Source of the DNA: Brugia malayi
Taxonomy: Eukaryota; Nematoda; Chromadorea; Rhabditida; Onchocercidae
Reading direction: 5' to 3'
DNA length: 64,000 nt
Assembly: GCF_000002995.4 (NCBI RefSeq)
Contig: NW_025062475.1
Coordinates: 9,862,187-9,926,186, forward strand
A model generated the notes under the pieces. The model saw nothing but the letters and a program-made list of their open reading frames with translations, did no database searches and had not been told where the DNA came from. Numbering within the stretch: position 1 is the stretch's first letter; each line of letters starts with the position of its first letter. A program made the translations under genes and the position numbers. Shown here in pieces: positions 1-17,274 of the stretch.

Positions 1-1650
1 TGCGATTAAATTTTTAATAAAAGAACTATCAAGGCAACTTGGTTCTACTTTTTTTATCCTTTTTTATTTTGAAAACAATTCTAACTAAAAAATTTTTTTT
101 TCAATTTGAAAAAAAAAAAACATAAAACTTTCATATTTTGCTATGATTTGAATTAATTATTAATAGGAATAATTTGAAAAATAATTCAATAAATTTCGTT
201 TTAGCTATTTTTTATTCTATTATTATTATTATTATTACGCATTATAAAATTTTTTTGATGATAATTCCTTTAAATCTTTTACTTTATTACCATTTATATT
301 TCCGTGTGCCAAAATCATTTTGTAAAAATTTTAAAAAAGTTTTTGGAGCAAAGCATTTATTTAAAAAAAATTAATTCTTCTTAAAAGAAATTTGTAAGTA
401 ACATTCATTTTTACTTTTTTTTTTATTAGAAATTTTTTGTCTATAAAATGTTGCCATTAATTTACTTTGAAATTCATAGTTCTTTTACATCACTCCTAGA
501 AATTTCACAAAAAAAAAGCATTAATTTGAGTTTTATGGATGGCGAGAATTTATTTAACATTTATACAAACAGTTAATTAATTAACATCTAATAAAAATTT
601 TAGTAGTACTAGCAAATAGTATACTCGTGCAAATAATGATAGTAATAACGATAATAATAATGATAATAATAATAATAATAATAACAGTAATAGTAATGAC
701 ATTTGTAACAGCAATCATAATATTAGATCTGATTGCTGCAGTAGTAATAGTGATTATAGTTTAATTATAATTAATAACAAACAAAGATTTGAATTAAAAA
801 ATTCATTCATTGTTGATTGTGCGTAATGATATAATACCTTCAAATTTAATTTTGTATTTTTTTTTTTTTGCATTGTAATTAAAACTTTGAATAAACCTTA
901 AATAGTGGTCATAGTAGGAAGGTTGCGTATATACGTGTACACGTAGTCGTAAGTCGTCTTTGTTGTTGTTGTCGTCGTCGTCGTCTTGCCGTCTACCAAT
1001 AAATTAGAACCGATTTTAAAGTCATCGTAGTTGTCACATCTGACAAAAAAAAAAAAAAAAAAAACGAAGGAATAAAGCAACAACTCCGCCTTTTCTCCCA
1101 ATTCGCTGATTACACATACAATAAGATTTGATAAAATAATTTTCAATTTCATTTCCGGTAAATGATTTCTTTTCTTTTATTACCGAATTAATTTTTTTTT
1201 TATTTTCGTACTTTTGTTTGGAAGAGAAAATGATATCAAAGAAAATTTCTCAAAACAATTTAATTAATTAAAATGCAATTGAAATTTTCTTGAAATTGGA
1301 AAAAACTCTAAATTCTTTTTCTTATTTTTAAAATTTTTAATTTTAATAACAAAAGTTAGCATATTGAAGACAAAGTTGATGTGAAAACAATAGATTATGC
1401 AAAGGATTATGTAAGAAATATAATTTTTGATAAAAGGTATTTTTAATTTTATTAATGAAGTTTGAAAGTAAATTTATGTCAGCAAAGATGAGTATAATAT
1501 TTGCCAATTCAGACCGAAAAATTCTAAATTTCACTAATGAATACCGTTTTCTGTTTACTATTTAAATTTTATTAAAAATCCACATCCTTACCATAACAGT
1601 AATACATTGAAATAATTTGAATTGATAAGTATTTCTCGACATGTTAATTA

Positions 1651-1744
<94 letters not shown>

Positions 1745-4700
1745 AAATTTAATTTTTGCAATGCACATTACTATTTTATTTTTAATTAAAACAACAAGAA
1801 ATAAGGAAACTGCTAAGGAAAAATCACAAAATTTTTTAAAAATTAAATGTTTAAAATATCCGAACTGAATGATTCTGAAGTATTAAGAATTTGCATTCAC
1901 TAATTCAAATACTTAATTAAAGTAAGCAAATAATAATTATATAAAAGCTCGAGATGGATGGTGCTAATTTTAAATTTGTTTTCGAACCCAAAATATCAAC
2001 CAGAAATTAATTTCATTAGTTTGCACTGGAAAAAAGTATTGGAAAGAGTGAAAATTTTGACTTCTTCAGCCACTTCACTTTTTATTGTATCTAATTTTTT
2101 TGCTAAATTTCAAAAGTGAAATATTTATTAATCCGATATTTTTATTCATTTTTAATAGTCTTTAATTTTAAATTTTATTTAAACAATCATAAAATTTGTC
2201 AGTATGTTTCATTCAGGAAAGCAAATACTTCATTGATTATTGAAATCAATGAAAAAAATATTATGAAAAAAATTGTTGAAATAAGAAGGAAGAAAAAACG
2301 AATTCTTTTGCAACAAATAAATAAAAATATATGATAACAAAAAATTTAATGATATGTCAGGTTATTATTAATTGTAATTAATTCCAATTAATTTGAAAAG
2401 GAAAGAAAAAATACATTTAGAAAAGAGAAAAGAAAAAAGGAATAAGAAAAGAAAGAAATAATTAAATTAACAAAGAAAAACAATCTGACTGTGGAAAATT
2501 TTTGAAGCAATTAATTTCTTTATAATAATAATTTATAGAATTTTTTTTTTTTAAATGATCAAATTGATTTAAATATTATAAAATTATCACAAACATTTAA
2601 CACTCATTTTTTTCTTTTCTTTTTTTTCATTTCTTTTTCTTTCCAATTTTTTCTTCTTTCTCAAATACCCTAAATTCAATCAGGTAGAAAAAAATTACAA
2701 AAAAATTTGTAAAATTTATTGTAATAATTCATTATCAAATATTTTTCGGTTCTTTTTGTAACGATTAATTAATTATGATAATAACCTGAATTAAGACTTT
2801 CCCAGAAGCTTTTTTTCATTTTTTTTAATACTCTATTTTACTTTGATATTCATTCGGGCGTGCATAAGAAAAACAATAACGAAAATATATTTAAAAGATA
2901 AAAATTATGAAATTTAAATATTACAGTACACTTTTACCTGATGAAATATTATTTTCCATTTGTTCAAATGTTTAGGTTTCATAATTTCTTTCTTTTATCT
3001 CAATGAATCCGATGTTGAAAAAAAGATTTAATTTCATTTTATACTCCCTTTTTTGATGATTTTAATGACATTACAAATAAATATAATATATTATCCGGTA
3101 CATTTACGGATTTTAATTTATATTCTGGAACTATCACCTTTTTTTTGTAAAATTTTTATTCAGATATTACAATTATTAAAGTCTTAAGTAATTCAGTTAA
3201 ATGTTCAGTTAAAATCTTAAGTAAGTGTTAATCCTAATTCTTGTCTTTTGACTTTCTTCAAGAGATGAAATATTAAGGAAATTCGAATGATCTTCCAATC
3301 TTTCTCATAATATTTTCTCCTTCAATTTATCAAAAAAAAAAAGAAAAATAAAAAAGCATTAATTAAAAAAGAAAGAAGGCATTATTGTGTTATAATTGCT
3401 AATATTCTAGTCTAATATTACTTCAATTGAATCAGTGACAAATTTTTTAAATTAAAATTTTTGCATTACTCATTATTAATTTTTAATTATAGACAATATC
3501 TATAGATGCAAATTTAATGCAAATAACTACAACGCTGTTTAAAAAAGAATCTTTCTGCATACATATTAAGACCGTTTAATTAAAAATGAAAAGAAAAAAG
3601 TGGTATCGCTTCCATGAATATACATACTTTCATTATTGAATTTCGGAACTCGAATTTTAAGTGTTCAAGGTTTTATAAACTTAAATTTTACTATTTAGTT
3701 TTATAAGCTCTAATCAACTTCTCAAAAAAAGAGAAAAAATTGTATTAATTTAAAAATTAATGATAATAATACACCAATATTTATCACTCTTGTATTACAA
3801 CGAAGGAATGAAATATGTATGTTCTAATTTTACAATTGAATATTTTACTTATCACTTTCCTTTCTTCCTCTCTTTCTACCTTTTTCTTGCATGAACGGGG
3901 AGACTTACCGACGACTTATCAAGAAATCTTCTCCATCTCATACTACTTTTCTTTTTTTTCATGAAGTCATCTCAATTCATTCATTCATTTGAATTTCCCT
4001 ATCATCTCTACCTCTACCTGTTCATCGATCTATTAATCAAACAAAAAATAAATGAGAAATATCCAATACGTCCATTTCCGGTGTCTTTTAATCTTTCCTT
4101 GTTCTATTAATTTGTGTTAATTTGTCGATTAAATAAAAAAGGCAAGAATGAGAACGATAGAAAAATTTGAAAAATTTCTTCATTTCGATTATACAGCTTC
4201 GTTCTCTCTCTCCCTCTCTCTTTCTCCCTTACTGCTATTGTATCACAATATAAGGGCATCAAATTCAAAATTTTTAGAAAAGTGATGATTGGAGCAGTCA
4301 AGTTTGATAAAAGATAAACATTTAATAAAATTTCATATGCACTACAGGAATGATCCCAATAGGATTCGATATAAATTTTAGCATCAGTGGACAAGAAAGC
4401 AATCTGATACGATATTTATGTCATCAAATATTAGTCAAAAATTTCACTATGAATGTCCCTATGATACCCTTCCTTTTGATTATACAAATAATTGATTACA
4501 GTTAGGGATTAATATCGAATTGGTCAATCAATAGTAGTAATATGTGAATGGGCAGATTGGTAGTCATATGCTGATTTTACTTCACTGTACTACAATTCAA
4601 AGATTAGTAATTTTAATGTGCTTACTGATGCTGAAAGATGTCAGACTGCTTTCTAAATTGCTACTTTCATCACCTTTTTCATTACAAATTGTATTCATTG

Positions 4701-5135
4701 CTATTCATGATAAGTGATGATAATACAAACTGTTTTAGCTTTTACTGTTCATGAATAAAACAACAATGCCTATTGCTTTTCCAGAGATAAGTAAAAATCA
4801 CACATGTATATGACGAACATACTTCCTTATCACCAGCTAGCAATAATGGATTAATCAAAATATTTTCTTCACATTCACTTTTATTGAAAATTCACAATCG
4901 CGAAAGATCAAAATGATAATATATGCTTGAGGAAGTGAATTTAAGGAGGAGGAAGAATTGAAAAGTAAGAATTGCGAAAAGAACTGAACTAAGCTTGAAT
5001 TAATAACAAAGTGCTTTCATATAAAGCAAACAAAAAAAAAAAAAAACGATCAACATTTATCTCTTTAAAGGGTTAATCTTTTCAGTGGAACGAATCCTTC
5101 ACAACACGGACTGCTAAGCTAATGAAAATGAAGTA
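1..5135. other. AT-rich intergenic region
   Basis: No gene can be supported here. The stretch holds poly-A and poly-T tracts, AAT-type trinucleotide runs near 645-690, the long (TA)n tract at 1651-1740 and purine/pyrimidine-skewed segments around 2400-2650 and 3850-4230. Open frames are short, low in complexity and lack splice or family support. One possible terminal exon on the minus strand (898-1043) is treated under findings. Confidence 0.6.
1651..1740. repeat. (TA)n microsatellite
   Basis: About 90 bp of almost pure TA dinucleotide repeat, interrupted once near 1690 where TT breaks the phase. It is likely length-polymorphic and prone to collapse in assembly. Confidence 0.95.
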
Positions 5136-8100
5136 CTATCGTTCCACCACTTCCGAACAATGCTTCTCGATTGCCTTACGCAGATGATCTTTGTATGTGA
5201 AAATATCACCATCCCATCTCGTGATTGTTTGCTTATCACAAACCCATATCTCCTGAGCTACCTAAAAACAAAAAACAAACAATTACTTTAACTGATGAAA
5301 TCATTATTTTATGTTAATAACAAGAAATATTAATGATTCTACCCAAGCAAATTGTATCTGAATTGATAATAAATAAGATAGAAATATACTCAGGAGACCA
5401 TACCTGATGTACTAAACGAAAATCGTGCGAAACCAAAATCATTCCCCCTTGAAAACAGTTAATTGCTTCCGCTAAAGCATCAATACTTTCTAAATCTAAA
5501 TGATTGGTAGGCTCATCAAGCAACAAAAGATGCGGTTGTTGCCATGCTAACCAAGCAAATGATACCCTACATCGTTGTCCATCTGATAGCTGCTTCATCG
5601 GACAAACCTTTAAAATTCACTTAATAATGCAGAGGAATAAAATTACTATTTGAGGGAAGACAAGACAATGTCTTACGACACAGATGCATCGGTAGACTTC
5701 AAGACATGGAATAACTAATTTATGAATATACCTGCTCTCTCCCAGTCAATCCATAACGCCCAATAATTTTCCTCATATCCTCTTTCTCCTTAACTTCTGG
5801 AAATGACATCATCAAATATTCCAAAGCAGATTTTTCCAGCGGTAATTCTTCATGCAAATGCTATAAATTAAACACAAATTTAAATGACTGCAATAAATCA
5901 TTTAATATGAAGCAACAAAGTGAGACTGCTAGGAAAAAGCTAGCGCTCCGAAAAAGATAATATGGAAATGAAAATTTCATTAATATTCAATTAATAGAAA
6001 TCTGAAACTCATCAAAAAATGGCTCTTGCTTATCTTATTGCTATTACTCAACAAACCTGGTGATAGCGTCCTATTTTGCAATGTGAATGACGTCTTATAA
6101 GGCCATTTGATGGCATTACATCGCCTGATATCAACTTTAATAATGTCGATTTTCCTGCTCCATTTGGACCGACTAGAGCGATACGAGTATCAAGATCTAT
6201 TCCAAAATCGAGATCTTTGTAGATTAATGGCTGAAATATGAGTTACACATTGATTTATCGGTTATTTATCAAATCAAAAACCAAGAGCAGATGCATTCAG
6301 TCTGATATTTAAGCATTATTTTCAATTACTTTGTAAATTTGTAATTCAGTAAATTCATTCTTATTATCAAACATTTTTCAAAAAAAAAACACTGATCCTA
6401 GCTTTTTACATTTTGAATCCTAAAGCATAACTTTCCTGTTCCATTAAGATAAAGTACTTACAGTTTTTTCATTATATTGAAAAGATACATGTTGCACCAT
6501 TATAACCGGAGGTGGAATTGTACCAGGATCAAAAAAGTAAAACTGTTTTACCTGAAAAATGAGTGAAGATAACTGTTTCCTTATTTGTAACAAAAAAATT
6601 TAAACTAGGAAATAAAAAACACTAGGAAATATAATTAGAACTAATGAGATAACCTTCTCGGTAACAACTTTTTCAGTTAATCCGACAGCTACCATCTTTG
6701 CCATCGTTTTCTCTTTGCTTTGTGCTTGCCGAGCAAGTTTGGCGCTGCCATGCCCAAACCTCGCAATGTATTCCTGCACAAAATTTTACAATGAAATCTT
6801 CAAATTATTTAAGTTGTCACTGAAAACTGATGAATTAAATCGAAAATAAATCAAAAAAAAAGAAGCTAACTTTCATGTGTTGCAATTGGTCTTGCTCCCA
6901 CTTGTAACGCTTCATTTGATTTTCAAGCAGCTCGGTCCGGGTACGTACATATGTATCATAATTACCCTGGAAATATTTCACTATTCTTAAACTCTTGTTC
7001 CCACTAACAACCTATTACAGTGGAATAAATGATTAAATCATTGACACTATAACCCATCAAGAAAATAATATTCATGGTTTCCATATGTAGCTAGACAATT
7101 AAAAGATGCATAATAGAGCCCAAGTTCTCATAATTTTTCGCCCCTTTTCTTTTTCCATTCCTTCCTGTTCTCTCCTACATTTCAGATGTTTACTCCAAAA
7201 TTTAAAAATTTTAAATTGTCTTAACTATCAAAACTCACTCCATAGTACTCTAGCCTCCTTTGGAACAAATGAATAATATTTGTGCAGACACCATTCATAA
7301 AATCCTGTGAGTGTGAAACGATTAGTAAAGTCCTTTTGTACCTTAAAAATGTATGACAATTATATTTCACTGACTGTCACGTGAGATTGTAATTTCGACA
7401 TTTCACAGTATAAGTTATAAATAGTATATGTCGATAATGACTGCCAGAAAGAAATATCGGAAAATGTCAAATTCTATCTCACTGTTTTGTTAATTTATCA
7501 ATATTTACCAATGATGAAAAATGTAGTAAAAATTCGACATACGCGGCAAGTTCTTTCTCAAGCCACACACAAGCTTCTAAATCAAGATGATTTGTCGGTT
7601 CGTCAAGCAGTAGCAATGATGGTTTCAGATACAATGCTCGTGCTAATGCAATTCGCATTCGCCAACCTCCTATAACAAAAAGTACAAGCCGACTACATCC
7701 TAAAATTAAAACATTATAGCACTATGATGAATAACAAAAAAAAAAGACCGAAAACTTATGCAAACCTGAGAAATCTTTGCATTTCTTAAGCATCATCTGT
7801 CTAGTAAAACCAAGACCATGTAATATTTCTGCAGCCTTTACTTCCGCTCTATCTGCATCCATTTCTTCCAGACGATCATAGATATCTAATAATTTTTCCT
7901 GACTTTCTGCAATACATATATATATTTTTTTAAACTATATATATTTCAACTAATGAAATCTTTCTGAACTGTAAAATACGGAAAGTTACGAACCATCATC
8001 CGATGAAGCCGCCAGTTCCTCAGCTTGCTTCTCGAGTGCTTTTCTCTGTTCATCAACATCACATACTACCTTTAATAAATCCTAGCTAAGTTGTCACATT

Positions 8101-9731
8101 TCTTTTGTTATAGATTTATGATCATAATTTATAATAACTTATTTAAGATGTACACACCTTTAGAGCACATTCATTACAAGCAGCCATTTCACGAGACACT
8201 AAGAACATATCCACGTGATCAGGAATTGGCATTTCTCGGCGAAATATTGCCTGCATTAAAGTAGACTTTCCTAAAATAAACAGAATGGAAATATACTGGC
8301 AAGTTATAACAACAATTTAAAAAAAATATAAGACCAACCACTTCCATTTAAACCAATAAGACCATAACGGCGTCCCATATTTAATTCAAGTTTTGTGTCC
8401 GTTACAATTTCTCGTCCGTGAAATGTTACAGTTAATCCTTCTATTTTGAGATCCATGGATCTAAATTTACATAATTTCTACAAATCTCATTAAAAAAACA
8501 TATTAATTTTAACAAAAAAAGAGATATTAATTTTACAATAACGATACGTTACTCAACATTCATGCAGCCGCCTGAAAGGAAGCTTTGGAAAACCAATCTG
8601 ACCGCACTACAGTTTATTTTATGCCTCTAAGCGGTTCCATAACAAATATCCATCTACTAGAATTGCTTCGAAATATTTTCATTTAAAAATTTTTTCTGAA
8701 TACTGATGAAATCCCTTTTTTCTGGGAGAAAAAAAATTACAATGGATGAGAAGTTAACGCTCCTGCAACTGATCTTGCCTTTGCATTTTCCAATTCCATT
8801 TTTTCAAGCATCGCAGCAGCCACATCGATAACATCATCCATAGATGGAGTTACCTTAGAAGTATCTGCAATGTATAGTAATTTTTTAATTTAACTTAAAA
8901 TCCTACAATCTTTAATGATCTACAGATAAACAGTGTGCATTATTTTCAGTATATATCACAAAAAGAGAGAATTCAGATCTGACCTTCCACACAGTTTTCA
9001 TTTTCTACTGAACAAACGCGAAAGTTCCATCATACTAGAACTTGCACCTTGCTGTTAAATTTTTCACTGACAGTATTAGTAACAAGAAGGAATAAATAAG
9101 ATTTAATGATTACCACCATTTTGCATATATGACCTTTGTTCTTGAGTAAGTGATCCAACACCTTCATTATTCTCCTGCGGATGTATTACCTGAAAGCCTG
9201 CGATAAATTACAACATAAAGATTATATGACAGCTACAACAATATTAACTTCTTTACTGTTATTTGACATCCGTCGAGAAATATCATGGACGTAATATAAC
9301 CTTCATTTTCATTCAATAATAGCTCTTTTCTTGATCGCATTATACAAAATAGCTAAGCTAACTTTTCATTTCACTAAATTTTCAAAAGTGTACAGTACAT
9401 TAAAACATTCATGTGGTATCTATATTAAATACAATATGCTGATATAATGTCTCATTTTTATATCAGAAACATTATAAATAACATGCGATCATTACACTGT
9501 GCTTCATCACTTTTACTTTATGTAAGTAAGATATACATCCTTTGCGCAAATTTTCTTCACACATATAAGATATAAAAATCTAATTTATTAATTATAATTT
9601 TAACGGAACGGAAAGGAAACATAAATGTACAATATTTGCGAACTTACTAATTTTTGATCACGGACTCTGGTACGATTCTTAGCTGCTTGTTTTTTTGCTG
9701 CATCACGTCGTTTTTTCGCATCCGAAGGCAT
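5136..9731 (-). CDS. abcf-2: ABC-F family ATPase, ABCF2 type, 16 exons
   Basis: Exons in transcript order: 9731-9648, 9189-9114, 8864-8741, 8460-8339, 8270-8158, 8069-7994, 7906-7766, 7669-7543, 7341-7239, 6966-6871, 6773-6654, 6551-6462, 6230-6057, 5860-5732, 5607-5404, 5261-5136. They join in phase to 634 aa, against roughly 620 for ABCF2 in other animals. The start is chosen because the protein opens MPSDAKK, like the human protein, after a basic upstream frame. Domain 1 has Walker A GLNGSGKST (about 130-138), signature SGGWRMR (about 245) and Walker [13 protein letters not shown]. Domain 2 has Walker [10 protein letters not shown] (445-453), signature LSDGQ (532-536) and the same Walker B. 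The linker keeps [20 protein letters not shown]. There are no membrane segments, as expected for ABC-F proteins, which are soluble and mostly act at the ribosome; the exact role of ABCF2 is less settled. A TTTTAG acceptor at 9764-9765 gives a 32-nt 5' UTR. Confidence 0.96.
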
Positions 9732-9763
9732 CGATGATAGGATACGTTCACGTTTGCCCAAGT

Positions 9764-12060
9764 CTAAAATTCAAACATTCGCGTTTGTTTCGTATTTTTA
9801 CATAATGTATTCATTGGTTTATATATGGAATATGAAATTTAAACTATATTTACGCTTTTTCAGTCTAAATTTCAGACATCAACTGAAATATATTCTCTTC
9901 GATGAAATATATTCTCTACGCGATTAAAAAATAATTGTTTTGTAATGATCTTCGCATATAAAAATTCATCCATGCGTACAAAAGAAGTCACTTAACTTTC
10001 CCCATTTTAATAACTTCAACCAAAACAAAAAGGAAGAAAGATTAGATTAATTAATTTTAAGTAAACCTATCACACAATACTATAATGAAAAAAAAAAAAA
10101 GAATTCCACATTTCCTTTTCAATTTTCACGAATAATAAATGCCATTCTCCGTACTCTTACTCTTTCATTTACTCATTTCATCAAGACCGATGTGCTTAGT
10201 ATTCTATTCTTTTCTTTACCAGTGCCTTCTCATTTCCTCTATTCCGCCTCTTCATAAACACCTTTTTCTCTTCTCTCAGTCTTATATTATCACTGCCACT
10301 GTTAAAATTTATACCACTAGTAGTACTCTACAATGTGCTGTTATTACTGCCCCTGTTATAATTCACTACCACTGATGTACGAAATATAAAAATTCTAAAT
10401 ATCTTGTTTTCCTTTACTTTTTTTAAAAAAAAAAATAGTTCACAAAATTCTAGTGAATTTCAAATGAACTCTCATTATGTGCTGTTTTGCATTTTTAAGT
10501 GTTTACTTCATCGTCTTATCCTTTACCTTCTTCCCTACCAATTGTTATCAGTAGTTAACAAACAGCTGTTTATCAGCTGATCTGTACCAATGAGAAAGGA
10601 TCACATGCTCATTGAGACGTTATCTCACGCTACATAGACTTACAGCTAACGTGTTCCTTCCTAATTCATTTGCGCAATTTCATAGCTTTTTCAGTATGCT
10701 ATTGTTGAGGATGAATTTTCTTAGTATTTCGGATTAGTGTTTGCAGATAACATCTCATTTTGCTAATATGCTTTTGTTATTTCTTTTTCATCCTAAGATT
10801 TCAAATTATTAGCATTCTATAACGTCATAGAAACAGTATTAATACATAGTGAACAGTCACTGTTTCACAGTAAATAACTAAAATTGTTGATAATATTTCT
10901 TTATCACAATAAATATTACATATCCTATGATATATCAGATTGTGGGAGACAAATAAGATTCAGGAAGGGAAATAAGTTTCAGAATTGGAAAGATGACATC
11001 ATCAACTTCTAAAATAGTTTAAAAATCAAATAGTCAGTGATTTTTTTCTTTGTTGGTTTCACATTTCTTTTTTATCTTAGTTATTTGGAAGGACATAGCG
11101 GAACAGTTAGTTACCCAAAATAAAAGTGAGGTTTAAAGTAAGATTAGAAGCAAAGCTAAGATAAGGAATAATTAAAAAGTAAAATTAAATTAAAACCTAA
11201 CATTTGGGATAGCCCAAGACCGCACAATCCTACAAACGAATCTCCTCTATTCACATGTTCATCTAACTAGCTTCAATAGCAGCAATTGATTTCTACAGCG
11301 CTACTCTTTGGCAAGTATCCAGAAACTACCAAGATATTTCGCCTAAAAAGTGATTTGGTAGTGTGGATGCTGTCACTTGTCACTCTTCTCTCCTATTTAA
11401 CAGTTGTGCAGTTTGAGTCTGTATTTGGTGCAGGCGTACGTGAGAGGTGCATGTAAAATTACGGTTCTGTATGAGGACTAAGTCTGAGCGAATTCGAAAA
11501 TCGAAGTTATGTGAAGGCGAGTTAGGAATCTACGTAACAAACACTTTGTAAACGTATATGAAATATAGGGGAATTAATAAAAAGATGAGTAGACAAGAAA
11601 TGGTCGTATGTCTTTGCTGAAAGGAAAAAAATAAAACATACTGCTTTATTAGATTTTATAGAAGGCGTTTCTTTTCCGCTTGGCCATTTCACTGACTCTC
11701 TTAACTCTTTACCTTTACTGTTTTCATGATGTTTTATAAAAACTCATATTTGTATTATAAAGATAATTTTTTCTTCTATTCATGAATCCCGGAGATTTAG
11801 TTGTTAAAACGAGAAAGTATTTTATTTTCCAAATAAGTTATCTGGACGCATTAACCGAAAGAGGTAAGTTATAGGATTACTACCGATATACGATACCTTA
11901 CGTATTTAGTTATGTGAATCAATAAGTAACAAGAGACTGGACAAATTTCTTTTCACTGTTGTTGACTTATTATTAGTGCTTAGGAAGGTATCTCTGACCA
12001 ATTTAACGTTATGAATTTTCACCAGTAATTCACATTCATCATTTTACAAAACGTTTACAG
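9764..12060. other. Intergenic region between divergent abcf-2 and ant-1
   Basis: 2.3 kb between two genes transcribed away from each other, so promoters for both should lie here. There is no supported ORF. The frame at 10139-10375 is pyrimidine-rich, without splice context or similarity. The 11200-11530 part is less AT-rich than the flanks and is the best candidate for ant-1 promoter sequence, but I see no specific element. Confidence 0.5.
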
Positions 12061-12082
12061 CTACTAATCCTATATATTTTCG

Positions 12083-13959
12083 ATGTCATCCGCAACAGCC
12101 CAATCACAAGGTACCGGTAAATCACACCCCAATGACAAAAGCACATTTGATGTGAAAAAATTTGTGATTGATTTGGCATCTGGTGGCACAGCCGCTGCCG
12201 TTTCCAAAACTGCTGTTGCACCCATCGAACGTGTCAAGCTACTTCTTCAGGTATCATTATTATATGAATAAAACTATTCAGCAGCTACAGTTTTATATAT
12301 GAAGATGCATTTTTCGGCTATTACTGAGCAGTTTATCACTTTGTTGCATGAATAAAATTTGTAATGACATGAGAAATTATGACCCGAAAATGTTCACATC
12401 TTTGGGAGGGTAATAAGGTGATGAACTAGCTTATGTCTGCATCTGGTTTATTTGGTCGTTAAATTCTATGTTAAATTCTGTCAAAAAAACTACTTTATGA
12501 CTACATGGCCAATTACTTTTTCTAGAGCTATGGCAAATTACCTTTTCTCATATGCAGTTAGATGAAGTCATATATGAACATGAAGTACTGGAAGATCAAA
12601 AATAAATTATATAGGATATGTAAGCATCAAAATTTCAAGTTTCTTGAGGCGCATAGGAGGTTTGGCTTATTCTCAGCAATATCGTTATTTAAGCAAAAAC
12701 TATTTGAAGTAATCTTAAGTTTTCAGTAAATTATCTTGGGATTACAACAAATTCACGTATCTTGAACAGTTATTCTCCCTCCTCTAAATTTAAAGAAATC
12801 TTTAGGATACACTAGTAAGCACACGTAGTTGTGAGATGTGTAGTTGCAAGTTGTTGGCGCAGTGAATAATAATTATTACCAATACTCGAACTTTTCTGTA
12901 TCAAAGAAAGACAATGCAGTTTATTGATTTTCTAGGTACAACATGCATCCAAAACAATTGAAGCCGATAAACGTTATAAAGGTATTATCGATGTATTTAA
13001 ACGTGTACCTGCTGAACAGGGTTTTGCATCATTTTGGCGTGGTAATTTGGCAAATGTGATACGGTACTTCCCTACACAAGCACTAAATTTTGCATTCAAA
13101 GATACTTATAAGAAGATTTTCGTCGCAGGATACGACAAGGATAAAGTAAGTATTACTTTATGTCTTCGTAAGATTTCGAGAAATTTATGCAAATAATTCA
13201 AGTCATTTGAAAAAACTGTTGATTCTGTATGGTGTTAAGTATCATGTTATTCCAGGATTTCTGGAAATTTTTTGGCGGTAATTTAATGAGTGGTGGTGCC
13301 GCAGGTGCTACATCTCTGTGTTTCGTGTATCCACTTGATTTTGCTCGTACTCGTCTTGCGGTTGATGTTGGCAAAGGTGCAACCCGCGAATTTAATGGGT
13401 TGATAGATTGTTTGGTAAAAGTCGTTAAAAGCGATGGTCCAGTTGGGCTATACCGAGGTTTTATGGTGTCGGTACAAGGCATCATTGTTTATCGTGCAGC
13501 TTACTTCGGTCTTTTTGATACAATCAAAATGATGGTTTCTACAGACAAAAAGAAACTTAATTTCTTCGTTGCTTGGATGATTGCCCAGGTTTGCTTGTTT
13601 GCTTGAAATTTGTTGCTCCGTTATCGAGAATGTGAATTTCTCAGTGATTTGCGGAGACGTGCTTTTGACGGAACCGAACCACATGCATGTCTACACATAC
13701 AGTTAACGTACGGTTGTTGTAGGTCGTAACTGTTGGATCTGGAATTCTCTCATACCCGTGGGATACTGTGCGTCGACGAATGATGATGCAATCCGGTCGC
13801 AAAGAAATACTTTACACAAATACTTGGGATTGTGCAAAGAAAGTTGTTGCCAACGAAGGATTCACAGCACTTTACAAAGGTGCTCTTTCCAATGTCTTCC
13901 GAGGCACAGGTGGTGCACTTGTATTAGCTATTTACGATGAGATCCAAAAATATTTATAA
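12083..13959 (+). CDS. ant-1: Mitochondrial ADP/ATP translocase
   Basis: Exons 12083-12250, 12936-13145, 13256-13588 and 13723-13959 join, all in phase 0, into 315 aa. The protein swaps cytosolic ADP for matrix ATP across the mitochondrial inner membrane. The three carrier repeats each show the PX[DE]XX[RK] signature: PIERVK in exon 1, PLDFAR in exon 3 and PWDTVR in exon 4. The last runs straight into RRRMMM, the signature specific to ADP/ATP carriers. The N-terminal tail before the first helix is about 15 residues longer and more Ser/Thr/Gln-rich than in short ANTs. A TTTACAG acceptor at 12059-12060 leaves a 22-nt leader before the ATG, consistent with trans-splicing. Nematodes have several ANT paralogues and I cannot tell which this is. 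Confidence 0.96.
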
Positions 13960-14825
13960 ACTGCCGGTGATAAGTCTAGGTATTTCGAATATACGGACGA
14001 CATCTGGTTCTTTTTATCATATTCACCATATGATGGGATTCACTATCAGCTATAATTACATTCAAGCAGTGCTCCGTTTATCGTACATAATGTTTTTTAC
14101 TCTTGTCATTTCTAATTACTTGTACTTCATTTCACGACTTAGGATTCGAAAACTGATCAAAATAGTGCATTGTGTGGGATGTGAGCAATTTAACATTATT
14201 TGTTCTTTAATTTCACTTCCCAGTAGGATACCTCATTATGTTCATTTATTCTCCAGCTATTTTTCTATATGTTGTTGCTAGGTTAGCCATATATGGCAGA
14301 GCTCAGACTCGTTTATTATGCGTTTCTCATAATTTTGATAAACATTGTAAGACAATAGTATAAGATCATATGCTATTGACGGAAAAAATATGCTCTAACC
14401 ACAAGCTGTCTTTTTTCGCATCCTACATCTCCCCAAATGATTCTGGGAACAGAGTTTTTATTGAGAGCCGGAAACAAGTTTTAGGATTTGGTAACTAGTT
14501 TCATTCTTGAAAAGTAGTCCATTGATACATGAACTCCAACGATACACCGGAATGTTTGATTCGAAATGAAGTTTAAAGAATTCCTCGGATTGCATAAAAT
14601 CACTATTTAAATCCCGCAATATAAATCTGTTATCAGTTTGAATAAAGTAAAAAAATTAAAAGAAGGAATGTTGAAGGGAGAGACCATTTATAATGGAAAG
14701 AAATTATGCCCGACTTACATATTAAAAAGTTCGGAAAACCCATAAGATGGACAAAATACACAACAACGAGATCATTAATGCATACGACTTGATTTAAATT
14801 ATCTGAAAACAATTTTTAGTGTAAA
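13960..14825. other. Convergent intergenic region, ant-1 / cdk-5
   Basis: Both flanking genes end here, so this is shared 3' UTR and terminator space. The open frame at 13937-14281 overlaps the ant-1 stop and continues into AT-rich sequence; I regard it as chance. No repeat or RNA gene was recognised. Confidence 0.5.
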
Positions 14826-17258
<2,433 letters not shown>

Positions 17259-17268
17259 TTCAGTTCAA

Positions 17269-17274
17269 CACGTG
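17269..17274. promoter_or_regulatory. CACGTG E-box next to the cdk-5 start
   Basis: Perfect palindromic E-box 11 nt upstream of the cdk-5 ATG. It may lie within the leader rather than the promoter. CACGTG is bound by Myc/Max- and USF-type bHLH-zip proteins; its use here is inference. Confidence 0.3.

Noticed and set aside
13229..13684. Minus-strand frames opposite ant-1
   Set aside because: Shadows of the translocase exons; the + strand carries the carrier motifs.
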